DNA of 36,634 nucleotides, taken from Acidobacteriota bacterium. GTDB lineage: Bacteria > Acidobacteriota > Thermoanaerobaculia > Thermoanaerobaculales > Sulfomarinibacteraceae. The DNA lies in assembly GCA_015493585.1 (NCBI GenBank), contig WGCW01000133.1:1-36634 (forward strand), given 5' to 3'. A model generated the notes under the pieces. That model ran no database searches, was not told the DNA's origin, and saw nothing but the letters and a program-made list of their open reading frames with translations. Below, piece after piece: positions 23,793 through 31,997 of this stretch (its first letter is position 1; every line of letters starts with the position of its first letter). A program made the position numbers and the translations under genes.

Positions 23793-25846
23793 TTGGTGCT
23801 TCCACCGGCATCCGCGTGCCGTTCCACCTCGACCAGCATTGTCCCCTCCTCATCCAGAATGATCCGTCCTGCCCGCCGGATGGCACCCTCGTCAAGCTGC
23901 GGGTAGCGCCGCCGCTCCATGCCGCCAACCGCAATGATATCGAACGGGACTTCCCTCGCAAGCTCCCGGATCGTCGCCGCCGAGCCACAGGTGTAGACAC
24001 GCCGGATCAGTTTCCGCCGCCGGTCGAGCTCGGGGCCGATCGATCCGCCACGCCAGACCAGCTCGTGGTTCGCCCACCCGAGCACTGCAGGCACTCCGGA
24101 GGCCGACGATAGCCGTGCAAAGTCAGTGTACGCACCTCCCACCGCCTCGACGAGCGCCGTCCCTTGAGGGAGCCCGCGCAAAGTCCGGACTGCCGCACGA
24201 TCCCCAGCCGTCATCCAGCCGAGCCCGGAGACTCCAAGCTGCTCCGCGCGCAACGGCGCCGTCATCACGGTTGCCAGGTGCGGCAACGCGGGAAGCACGA
24301 GCACAGCCGTCAGGACCGCTCTTCCGGCCCGTTTCCGCGCCGCCCGGCGAAACAGCACCGGCGCCGCGATGGCGAGGAAGATCCACGCCTGGAAATACGC
24401 CTTGAACACCGTGTTCATGCGGTGGAGCTCGGCACCATAGGGATCGCGGACAAAGATGATTTCTGGCACCAGGAAGAGAAAGACGCCAAGAGCTGCGAGC
24501 CACACCGCGCCGCGATCGGGTTCCTCCCCCGGCGCCGTTCCCCACCAGATCAACATCGCCAGCAAGCCGGCCAGCAGCACGAGAACGGGACGTCCGCTCA
24601 ACGCGGCCATGACCACGAGCCACGCCGCGGTCAGCCAGATCCACACCCGGCGCAGGCTGGCATCGCTCGTTGGCCTTTGGAGGACGAAACCCAATGCGCC
24701 GCAAACCACAACGGTCAGGAGCGATCCCGCATACATCAGCAAATCGGGCAGCGGCGTCCATGCGTGCACGAAGCCGATCCCCTCGAACGGCGGATGGAAC
24801 TCCAACAGGAAGGGAAGGACGGCGAGCGCGCCCCCAATCCCCGCAGCTCCCGCAGCGGCCCATCGTGTGAGCCCCTCTCCGGCCGGCCAACGCCACCGGC
24901 CATCTCCGGCGATCAACATCAGCGCTATCGCAGCGAACGTCGGTGGCATCGCCCACGGGTTCGCCGCCCACGTCGCGCCGAAGGCAACGGCGATCCCTGC
25001 CAGAATCGCCGGGCGCACCCCCTTCGCCGCAGCGTGGGCCGCCAGCGCCACGCCCAACAGTGCCAACGGCAGCGACAGCAGATGCGGATGCAGATCCCCG
25101 AGCCAAAACGTGAAGAGGGGAAACTCGGTGATCGTGTGGGGCACCTGGCGCGAAGAGGCCCAGAGATCGAGCGAGCTGAGGTTGCGGCCCGCGAGAAGCT
25201 GCCTCAGGCCGTCCGGCGTTCCTGCCAGCATCGCCAGAAAAACCGCTCCCATCCCTGCGGTCTTCGATCGTGCCAGACGAGACGCAAGCACCCAGATGCC
25301 AACAGCCGTCACCCCTCCCAGCAGGGCGACCACGAGGTTGTAGCCGGTTCCCAGTCCGATACCACCGAGTGTCAACGGGATGGTCCAGATCAGGGCGCCC
25401 CAGTAGTAGTACGGCAACGAGAAACCCGAGAGCCACATGTCAGGAGGCGGGAACGATCTCGTGCGAAGCAGCGTCGCCAAGATCCCGAGATCCATCGGTT
25501 TCTCCGTCCCACGGATGGCGGGATGGTCGAGCCGCAGGAGGAGCACCGCCACCCAGCCAACGGTAAACACAGCCTCCGCCACCAGCAGGTCCCGCCACGC
25601 TGGACGCCGCCGCCACATCGTCCCAAGACCGGCGAGAGCACCCGCGATCAGCACCGCCCCACCGATCCAACGCCACGCCCCAACTCCCAGCGATCCCGCC
25701 CACCACGAGGGCCACGCCACCAGTACCAGCCCTGCAATACGTCCGAGCCCCCAGGCCTCTCCATCGGGAAGCCCGAGGTACACGAGCACCCCATACCCCG
25801 CAAAGCCTGCGACGAGCACAACCAGGAAGAACGAGATGATCGTCAT
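23789..25846 (-). CDS. DUF2298 (TIGR03662/Chlor_Arch_YYY) polytopic membrane protein
   Basis: A 685-residue membrane protein with roughly a dozen or more helices. Family motifs are EKPMDL (115-120), FPPPDMWLSG then YYYWG (132-150) and GDLHPHLLSLP (250-260). DUF2298 proteins occur in archaea, Chloroflexi and scattered bacteria and resemble GT-C glycosyltransferases; activity has not been shown. A soluble C-terminal domain of about 180 residues follows the last helices. The ATG at 25846 has GAGG seven bases ahead; GTG 25849 is the previous codon. It lies nine bases after the LpdD-like gene and overlaps the Agl23-like gene. The strong partnership of DUF2298 and Agl23-like genes supports both calls. 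Confidence 0.85.
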   Translation of the reverse strand: MTIISFFLVVLVAGFAGYGVLVYLGLPDGEAWGLGRIAGLVLVAWPSWWAGSLGVGAWRWIGGAVLIAGALAGLGTMWRRRPAWRDLLVAEAVFTVGWVAVLLLRLDHPAIRGTEKPMDLGILATLLRTRSFPPPDMWLSGFSLPYYYWGALIWTIPLTLGGIGLGTGYNLVVALLGGVTAVGIWVLASRLARSKTAGMGAVFLAMLAGTPDGLRQLLAGRNLSSLDLWASSRQVPHTITEFPLFTFWLGDLHPHLLSLPLALLGVALAAHAAAKGVRPAILAGIAVAFGATWAANPWAMPPTFAAIALMLIAGDGRWRWPAGEGLTRWAAAGAAGIGGALAVLPFLLEFHPPFEGIGFVHAWTPLPDLLMYAGSLLTVVVCGALGFVLQRPTSDASLRRVWIWLTAAWLVVMAALSGRPVLVLLAGLLAMLIWWGTAPGEEPDRGAVWLAALGVFLFLVPEIIFVRDPYGAELHRMNTVFKAYFQAWIFLAIAAPVLFRRAARKRAGRAVLTAVLVLPALPHLATVMTAPLRAEQLGVSGLGWMTAGDRAAVRTLRGLPQGTALVEAVGGAYTDFARLSSASGVPAVLGWANHELVWRGGSIGPELDRRRKLIRRVYTCGSAATIRELAREVPFDIIAVGGMERRRYPQLDEGAIRRAGRIILDEEGTMLVEVERHADAGGSTK

Positions 25847-25855
25847 CACCCCGCC

Positions 25856-26245
25856 TCACCGCCTCCCGGCCGCCCGGACGAGCGCATCCTCCAGACGCCG
25901 CGCCAGCTCCAGGTAGCTCTCGATGCCGGCGGTGTCGAGCCCGTCCTCGTGGATCCCGGCCGTCACCACGACGGCATGGCCAAGCTCGATGGCAAGACGT
26001 TCCGCGATTCGTCGCGCAACCGGTTCGTCCTTGTGCCCGGGAAGGTTCAGAATCGAAGATGTTGCCGAACGTGCCGAAGGGTCGGAGCCAGATGGGCGTG
26101 GCGCGGCCAGCACGACCGAGCCTACGTGTGGCTGCGTACCGCCACTGACGGTAACGACCAGATCATCCCCCACCCACCGCCACCATGCGGAGATCGTTCG
26201 TCCGTCTCCGGAGATGCTGACCTCGCCGCTTTCAGCTCCCGCCAT
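25856..26245 (-). CDS. LpdD-like (prenylated-flavin chaperone-like) domain protein
   Basis: A 129-residue single-domain protein. The pattern DLVVTVSGGTQPHVGSVVLA, then SILNLPGHKDEPVARRIAERL, then VVVTAGIHEDGLD resembles the LpdD-like family associated with UbiD decarboxylases and present, without UbiD, in many archaea and Firmicutes. Active-site-like residues H, GHK and GIH are present but the molecular function is not established. The ATG at 26245 (MAGAES) has GGAGGA seven bases ahead; the ATG at 26251 is too close to it. It is the first gene of the long minus-strand run and no ubiD is in the window. Family assignment rests on recalled motifs only. Confidence 0.55.
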   Translation of the reverse strand: MAGAESGEVSISGDGRTISAWWRWVGDDLVVTVSGGTQPHVGSVVLAAPRPSGSDPSARSATSSILNLPGHKDEPVARRIAERLAIELGHAVVVTAGIHEDGLDTAGIESYLELARRLEDALVRAAGRR

Positions 26246-26335
26246 CGTCATCTCCTCCCGCCGGGTCGTCCAGTTGGCACCCTGCAAGGGTACCCGATCA
26301 CAGCCCGCCGTTGTTCCGCCGCCGGAGCCCGGTGG

Positions 26336-26341
26336 TACACT
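26336..26341 (+). promoter_or_regulatory. Possible -10 box of the lipoprotein gene at 26372
   Basis: TACACT lies 30 bases before the start codon, with a weak TTGTTC 19 bases upstream. The leader would carry the AGGAGG site. The element sits in the divergent region shared with the LpdD-like operon. Confidence 0.35.
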
Positions 26342-26371
26342 TTTCCCCGGACAGGAGGAAAGGAACCTCGT

Positions 26372-26827
26372 ATGACTGGGAAACTGATCAAGGGATTCGC
26401 CATCTGCATCGCCATCCTCGCCCTATCGGCATGCGGCCCGAAGACAACGCCGGAACAGAGGGTTCAGAAGCTCCGGATGCAACACGAGATCACGCCTGTC
26501 GGAACGACAACGGTCACGGACGATCAAGGAAACCCAACGCTGATCGTCGACCTGCGCGTCGTCAACAAGGGAACGGTGCATCTGCCCCACCTGACGGTCA
26601 AGGTGGAGGTACGCGGACCGGATGGGACGATCAAGGTTTCACGGCGGGTCACGTTGGACCTAGCTGAGGCGCAGCCCGGCGTCGGGCTCCAGGTCGCAGC
26701 CCGGCTTCCTGGCGTCACGTTGGGTCCAGATGATCAGGTGACCGTCGAGCTTGAGAACCCGCTCCCTCCCGCCGTCATCCGGACACTTCCGGAATTTGCC
26801 GATATTGCCGGGGCCCACACGAAGTGA
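26372..26827 (+). CDS. Small lipoprotein of unknown function
   Basis: A 151-residue predicted lipoprotein. The signal peptide ends in LALSAC with lipobox C21. The mature part is a single beta-sandwich-like domain (LIVDLRVVNKGTVHLPHLTV, VKVEVRGPDG, VTVELENPLPP), similar in look to FxLYD or CARDB-type domains used in surface proteins. No enzyme motif is present. An AGGAGG ribosome-binding site 11 bases ahead of the ATG fixes the start. It is divergent from the LpdD-to-HAD run. Confidence 0.82.
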   Translation: MTGKLIKGFAICIAILALSACGPKTTPEQRVQKLRMQHEITPVGTTTVTDDQGNPTLIVDLRVVNKGTVHLPHLTVKVEVRGPDGTIKVSRRVTLDLAEAQPGVGLQVAARLPGVTLGPDDQVTVELENPLPPAVIRTLPEFADIAGAHTK

Positions 26828-26883
26828 TGGGCCATCGTCTGGCGGGGATCACGCCGGCACCTCGCGGGAGCTGGGGGTGGACG

Positions 26884-27138
26884 TCAGTTCACACGGCGAA
26901 ATGGATCGGCACAGATTCCAAAACACTGAAGGAGCCGTTCGTACAGCTGCGGACGGATGAACCGCACGAAGACGTCGAGCCGGTCCGCGCCTGCCCGGGC
27001 GCACGCCGTCTCGACCGACCGGAGCAAGCGCAAACCCTCGCAGAGGCGAAGCTCGGGATCTTTTGTGAGCACGTCCTCGACGACGGCCAGCATCAATCGC
27101 GTCCGGCCGTCGAGCTCAACATCAGTCCGGGTTTCCAT
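26884..27138 (-). CDS. Small conserved-looking helical protein, unknown
   Basis: An 84-residue protein, METRTDVELDGRTRLM at the start, predicted to be nearly all alpha-helical and ending in PFRRVN. The ATG at 27138 has a perfect AAGGAGG at ideal spacing, a strong sign of a real gene; longer in-frame starts lack it. I recognise no family. It is divergent from the inositol monophosphatase gene with only 38 bases between starts, so the promoters must overlap. Confidence 0.65.
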   Translation of the reverse strand: METRTDVELDGRTRLMLAVVEDVLTKDPELRLCEGLRLLRSVETACARAGADRLDVFVRFIRPQLYERLLQCFGICADPFRRVN

Positions 27139-27176
27139 GCGCTCCTCCTTCGAACCTGACAACGTGGAGATGCACC

Positions 27177-27995
27177 ATGACATTCCTCGATATTCCCGCA
27201 TTGCTTGAAACTGCCGTTGCCGCCGCACGCACCGGTGGTGACGTGCTCATGCGGTACTGGCGGGCGATGGACCCTTCCCAGGTGGCTGAGAAGGCCCCCA
27301 ACGATCTCGTGACGGAGGCCGATCGCGCAAGTGAACGAGCCATCCTTGCCCTCATTCACGAACACTTCCCCTCCCATGCCATCCTCGCCGAAGAATCGGG
27401 GCTCAGCGGGCTGAAGGAAGAAGGACGTCCAGTCTGGATCGTCGACCCGCTGGACGGGACGACCAACTTCGTGCACGGCGTGCCGCACTTTGCCGTCTCC
27501 GTTGGAATCGCTGTGGACGGAGCCCCGGTCGCCGGCGTCATCCTCGATCCGGTCAAAGATGACCTGTTTACCGCGGGCAGCGGCGCAGGAGCACGCTGGA
27601 ACGGCAAGCCGTGCCACGTCAGCACCCGGGAAGGCCTGGCCGGAGCGCTGCTGACGACCGGTTTCCCGTTCAAGGCGCACCAGCTCCTCGATCCTTACCT
27701 CGCAATTTTTCACGATGTTTTTCTGCGCGCGAAGGCGATCCGGAGGCCAGGCGCTGCGGCGCTCGACCTCGCCTACGTCGCCTGTGGCATCTTCGACGGT
27801 TTCTTTGAGTTTCAACTTTCCCCGTGGGACCTCGCCGCCGGTGCAGCTCTGATCCGCGAGGCGGGCGGGCGCATCACCTCCATGACCGGAGCGGACGACT
27901 TCCTCGAAACCGGAGATGTCGTCGCCGGGCCAGCCGGCCCGCACAAAGAGCTGCTTCAGGTGATCGGACGCTACCAGTCCCAATGGAAACAATAA
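27177..27995 (+). CDS. Inositol monophosphatase family protein
   Basis: A 272-residue magnesium-dependent phosphatase of the SuhB/IMPase family, acting on inositol phosphate or related sugar or nucleotide phosphates. Metal ligands are E72 and E73 (AILAEESG), the motif DPLDGTTNF (90-98), and W217-D218 in SPWDLAAGAALIREAGG. The size is normal. GTGGAG seven bases upstream supports the ATG at 27177. The TPR gene begins 27 bases downstream. Family sequence alone does not separate inositol from other substrates. Confidence 0.92.
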   Translation: MTFLDIPALLETAVAAARTGGDVLMRYWRAMDPSQVAEKAPNDLVTEADRASERAILALIHEHFPSHAILAEESGLSGLKEEGRPVWIVDPLDGTTNFVHGVPHFAVSVGIAVDGAPVAGVILDPVKDDLFTAGSGAGARWNGKPCHVSTREGLAGALLTTGFPFKAHQLLDPYLAIFHDVFLRAKAIRRPGAAALDLAYVACGIFDGFFEFQLSPWDLAAGAALIREAGGRITSMTGADDFLETGDVVAGPAGPHKELLQVIGRYQSQWKQ

Positions 27996-28022
27996 GCGTG
28001 AGCTACGGTATGATGGAGTCCG

Positions 28023-28502
28023 ATGATGGATGACACGCCGCAGAACCTGAAGGAAGAGGTCCGTCACGCGATCGATCTGACCCGTGACGGCCAACTCGAA
28101 GAGGCGATCGGGATCTTCGTCAAATGCATCCCGGCATTGACAGCGGGAACGATCGACGAAAAGCGGTTCGCCGCCGCGGCAATGTCGTACTACGGGCTCT
28201 GTGTCGCGCTCGTGCAACGCCACTACGCTGAGGGGGTCAAGTACTGCCAGATCTCGATCAGGGCCAATTCACTCGATCCCGAGCACCTCTACAACCTTGC
28301 CAGAATCTACTTCGAGCGGGATGACCGCCGGCATACCGTCGAGGCGATCGAGAAAGGACTCCGCCTTTCGCCGGGGCACAAACGGCTCAATGCGCTCCTG
28401 GGGGAGATCGGCCGGCGCAAGAAGCCCGTTATCCCGTTCTTGAACCGCAACAACCCTCTCAACGTCTGGCTCGGTAAGAAACGGCGCCGGAACCAGTCCT
28501 GA
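28023..28502 (+). CDS. TPR-like repeat protein
   Basis: A 159-residue helical repeat protein. At least three tetratricopeptide-like pairs are visible: AIDLTRDGQLEEAIGIFVKC, then AMSYYGLCVALVQRHYAEGVKYC, then EHLYNLARIYFERDDRRHTVEA. The C-terminal 30 residues are strongly basic (GRRKKPVIPF, GKKRRRNQS). TPR proteins act as adaptors; no partner is obvious. The start is 28023 or 28026. GGAG at 28015 could serve the latter, while a TATGAT at 28009-28014 suggests a very short leader. It converges on the metalloprotease gene. Confidence 0.85.
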   Translation: MMDDTPQNLKEEVRHAIDLTRDGQLEEAIGIFVKCIPALTAGTIDEKRFAAAAMSYYGLCVALVQRHYAEGVKYCQISIRANSLDPEHLYNLARIYFERDDRRHTVEAIEKGLRLSPGHKRLNALLGEIGRRKKPVIPFLNRNNPLNVWLGKKRRRNQS

Positions 28503-28534
28503 CGGCCAGCACCGGCCGGTTCCATGACCTCAGA

Positions 28535-31500
28535 TCACCGCCCGGCAACGTTCACTGAATCACCGGAAATGTTGTCGACCTGCGTTGCGTAGAGGATCAG
28601 GTCAGCCGGGTTCGAAACAGCTTCGATCCAGCCCTGACCGTCTCCCTCGAGGACACTGGAGCCGAAGAGGGCTTCCAGCGAACGCTGGATGAGGCTCGCG
28701 GCCGGGATCGTCACTGGCGTCTCGCCAAGGATGACGCCATCGATTCCGTGAAGGCGGAGCGTCACCGTACGCGAGGTTGCGCTCAGGTTGACGAGACCAG
28801 CGTTGGTGCGGAACGCGCTCCCCCACCGTACCCAGGAAATCACACCCTGCCGAAGCTCCATCCGGTCCAGATCGATGCCCGGCACCGTTTGACCCATCGT
28901 TCCTGGCCCATCCGGTCTCGGCGTCACCACACGCGCCGTCGCCACGACCGGCACATCGGAGTCGATCCGAATGCTTCCGAGTCCCTCATCGATGCCCCAC
29001 AGCGTCGGCTGCACCTGATCGAACCGCCGCGTTTCCCCCGGTGCCAGTGTTCGGGCTACCGTCACTCCGCCGCTGCTATTGTCCTGATTGCCTGGCAAGT
29101 AGACGAGGTTGAGATGTGCGCTCTGAGGTCCTGGGTTGAACACCGTCAGCGCCGAATCCCACCATGTATCCTTCCGGCCGGGGCCCCGGCCGATCACCGG
29201 AATCAGAATATGTTGTGCGGCTGGAGAGCCGGAGATGTACGCCGGATCGCCGGAGTCGTTGTCGATCACGGAGACGTAGACAACGGCCGGCTGATCGATT
29301 GTCACTGCCACGCTGGCCGCCGTGACCCCGTCAAGAGCATGCTTTCCGACGAGGGCGGTCAGGTTCCACTGCGAATGCGCATGCGGCGCCAAACCGAGCA
29401 TCGGGCCGTTGATACGTCCTGTGGACGTCACCAATACCGGCTGGACATGAAGAACCGCACCGGATGCTGACGTGATCCCAAAATCGGTCCGGTATCCCGG
29501 CGCTCCCCGGATCCCGGTTAGGTAGATCGTCCCAGGCCGCTGAGGCATCTCAAGCGGGATCGACTGTCCATACGTTCCATCGGTACCTGAGGTAAACGTT
29601 CTGCTCGTCATCTCCGGCTTCTCCCCGGAGGTCATCTGAACGCCGATCGATCCGCTGAGCTGCCCGGATCCCATCAGGCCGACGACATCATCGAGCTCAA
29701 GCAGGTGCCCAGACGCGACCGTGAAAGATCTGGATGCCGTAGCCACGCCATCGCCGTTCCTCAGGATCAAGCGGCCTGATGATCCCGCAGACGACAGGTT
29801 GAGCAAGGCCATGTCGGTTTTCCAAAACGTACCGAGGTTGCCGGGGGTGTGCGCCGCAGCGGCGATCACGGAGGGAGCTGCACCAACCGTCACCTGATGA
29901 CCGGCCGTTGCCGAAGCGCCCCCCTTTGCCACGACGAGTGTGACCGTATAGGTCCCCTCTTGTGCGAAGGCATGAACCGCGCTCGCCCCGGTGGCATGGC
30001 CGCCGTCGCCGAAGCTCCACGAGAAGCTGTCGGGATCGCCCGTCGCGTCGGCCGTAAATGTCACCGGTTCCCCAGTCCACGGCTGCGCCGGCAAAACGGC
30101 GAAGTCCGCCGCCAGGCCTCCACCGGACGCCGGAACGGTCACCTCGGCCACTTCGCTCCATGCCGACGTGCCGCAGGAGCTCGACGCCCGTACACGGTAC
30201 TGGTAGACGGTGCCTGGAGTCACCGAGCGATCGCTGAAACTGGTCGTGCTCCCCGTCAGTGTTGCGCGTAGGACGAAGGTCCCAGCCCTTGCGGCCCGGT
30301 CGAGCTCGATGGACGTCTGTGCCGTGCTGCCGTTCGTCCAACCGATTTCGACGTCGTCCGAAGACACCGCCGTCGCGTGCAGGTTGGCGGGGGCAGGAGG
30401 CACCGATCCGGGCGTTGTCGCGGTTGCCGTATTCGAGGCGCTGGATTCACCGGTATCGTTGAACGCACGTACCTGATACTGGGCGGTCGTGCACGGTCCG
30501 ATCCCCGTATCGGTGAAGCTCTGCACATTTGCCGCCGTCGACGTGATGAGGCTGAACCCTCCCCCGAGCGAGCGGTACACGTGGAAGCCGCTCTCATCGT
30601 CAGAGTTGTCCGTCCACGTCAGCGTAATTTCCTGCTCCCCCACCGCCTGTGCGGCCAATGCTGCCGGCGGCGCCGGCGGGGAGCTTTGGCTTTGCTCAGG
30701 ATACAGATACGCCGCGCAGGTGCTGTCGGTCGAGGCCAAGGCAGCGCCCCTCGGGTAGTGGCAACACTGGGAATACATCGTTGCATTGGAATCATGATGA
30801 TGCCCGAAGCCCAATCCGTGCCCGAGCTCATGCGTCATAACCTCGGCGAAGTTAATCGCACCCACACACTGTGCGCCGTCGTTGACGACGACGAAGAGCT
30901 TTTGAGCCGGATGCCACGGCGATCCATCGAACTGCTCGGTTGCCGTCGAGAAGACGGGGCCCCCGTAGGCGAGCGTCCCAGAACAATTGTTGAGCGCCTC
31001 GATGTCGCCGCACGGGTCGTTGAAAACCACGGCGTTCGCCTGATAATCGTCACCGGACGTGCAACTGATCTGCTGCGCCGTCGTTCCACCGTAGCTTAAG
31101 AGAATGTGTGAGCTCGAGTCGTTGGTCCACGCCTGCGCTGCACCCGAGACCGCACCGGTTCCGCCGTCGTCGAGCCCCTCCTGGCCAGGCGTCGTCGCCA
31201 TGATCGTCGCAGACACGCCATCGGCAAAGCTGAACCAGCGAATGCCGTTTCCGTCGCCATCATATGTCATGAACTCACAAACGGATGGAGCCTCCTGAAC
31301 GTGGGCACTGGGTACGCTGACATCCGGTGTCAGAACTGAGGCGCCGTTCCAGCGGGCGCGGCCGCGGATGACATCGCGCAGGTGGGAGATCAGAGCTTGC
31401 TCCCGGTACGTACCCGGAATTTCGACGTCGAACCGGTGCACGATCCCAATCTTTTCGCGTTCGGCAACAGGCCTGACGATCGTGGTGCCATTGACCTCGA

Positions 31501-31888
31501 CCTGCTGGAAAACGCCCCAGGCCATCCCACGCGTGCGCCACGAGCCGTCCGGCATCCGGTTGAGAAAGAGGAGATAGGTCGTACCGGGAGAAAACCGGGG
31601 GGATCCCTCGATCTCAGCAGCGATGCCTCCGAATGCACCCCCCGGCTCGGAAACCTCAAACGTGGACGGCAGCTTCGCTCCTCCGACGACATCGAGCCGT
31701 TCGAAGGTCGTCACGGTATGCGGGATGTATGGCCCAGCTACCCCTGACGAGGAGAGCGCCTTCGCCAAGACCACGCTGTCGCTCATCCGTGCGAGCTCGC
31801 CAAGGTTTTGAGGGGGGACGATCTGGGCTCCAAAGGAGTACAGGCCACCCAGGACCACAATCAGAATGACACAACTCAGCCGTTTCAT
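28535..31888 (-). CDS. Secreted multidomain metzincin metalloprotease
   Basis: A 1117-residue exported protein. Signal peptide at 1-21 (MKRLSCVILIVVLGG). A propeptide-like region precedes the catalytic domain, whose zinc site is HELGHGLGFGH (H353, E354, H357, H363) with the Met-turn ATMYS (M371), diagnostic for metzincins such as matrixins. Cysteines at 266, 293 and 302 and others around the site suggest disulfides. Two fibronectin type III domains follow (about 405-500 and 510-600), then a PKD domain (about 605-690, FSWSFGDGG). The C-terminal 420 residues are repeated beta modules (GTFWKTDMALLNLSS, KDTWWDSALTVFNPG, GSAFRTNAGLVNLSA) found on many exported proteins of soil bacteria. The ATG at 31888 has GGAG upstream. 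Confidence 0.9.
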   Translation of the reverse strand: MKRLSCVILIVVLGGLYSFGAQIVPPQNLGELARMSDSVVLAKALSSSGVAGPYIPHTVTTFERLDVVGGAKLPSTFEVSEPGGAFGGIAAEIEGSPRFSPGTTYLLFLNRMPDGSWRTRGMAWGVFQQVEVNGTTIVRPVAEREKIGIVHRFDVEIPGTYREQALISHLRDVIRGRARWNGASVLTPDVSVPSAHVQEAPSVCEFMTYDGDGNGIRWFSFADGVSATIMATTPGQEGLDDGGTGAVSGAAQAWTNDSSSHILLSYGGTTAQQISCTSGDDYQANAVVFNDPCGDIEALNNCSGTLAYGGPVFSTATEQFDGSPWHPAQKLFVVVNDGAQCVGAINFAEVMTHELGHGLGFGHHHDSNATMYSQCCHYPRGAALASTDSTCAAYLYPEQSQSSPPAPPAALAAQAVGEQEITLTWTDNSDDESGFHVYRSLGGGFSLITSTAANVQSFTDTGIGPCTTAQYQVRAFNDTGESSASNTATATTPGSVPPAPANLHATAVSSDDVEIGWTNGSTAQTSIELDRAARAGTFVLRATLTGSTTSFSDRSVTPGTVYQYRVRASSSCGTSAWSEVAEVTVPASGGGLAADFAVLPAQPWTGEPVTFTADATGDPDSFSWSFGDGGHATGASAVHAFAQEGTYTVTLVVAKGGASATAGHQVTVGAAPSVIAAAAHTPGNLGTFWKTDMALLNLSSAGSSGRLILRNGDGVATASRSFTVASGHLLELDDVVGLMGSGQLSGSIGVQMTSGEKPEMTSRTFTSGTDGTYGQSIPLEMPQRPGTIYLTGIRGAPGYRTDFGITSASGAVLHVQPVLVTSTGRINGPMLGLAPHAHSQWNLTALVGKHALDGVTAASVAVTIDQPAVVYVSVIDNDSGDPAYISGSPAAQHILIPVIGRGPGRKDTWWDSALTVFNPGPQSAHLNLVYLPGNQDNSSGGVTVARTLAPGETRRFDQVQPTLWGIDEGLGSIRIDSDVPVVATARVVTPRPDGPGTMGQTVPGIDLDRMELRQGVISWVRWGSAFRTNAGLVNLSATSRTVTLRLHGIDGVILGETPVTIPAASLIQRSLEALFGSSVLEGDGQGWIEAVSNPADLILYATQVDNISGDSVNVAGR

Positions 31889-31913
31889 GATGCTCCGCCT
31901 CTCGCTCATCCTA

Positions 31914-31929
31914 GGCTCTATTTTGAGCC
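31914..31929 (-). promoter_or_regulatory. Stem-loop in the leader of the metalloprotease gene
   Basis: GGCTC and GAGCC pair around a six-base loop, about 26 bases before the start codon. It could lie in the 5' leader, or end read-through from mrp. No T-run is adjacent. Confidence 0.3.
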
Positions 31930-31997
31930 GGAGTATCATTCACGTCTGTGACCCGGATTACTGGCGCTGCCGTCTCTCCTTGCGCTGCTCGCGACTG

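Noticed and set aside
24164-26827. 887-codon open frame on the plus strand opposite the DUF2298 gene
   Set aside because: It is antisense to well-supported genes, has low-complexity Arg/Pro/Ala composition and arises from the high GC at third positions. Only its last 151 codons are real (the lipoprotein gene starting at 26372).
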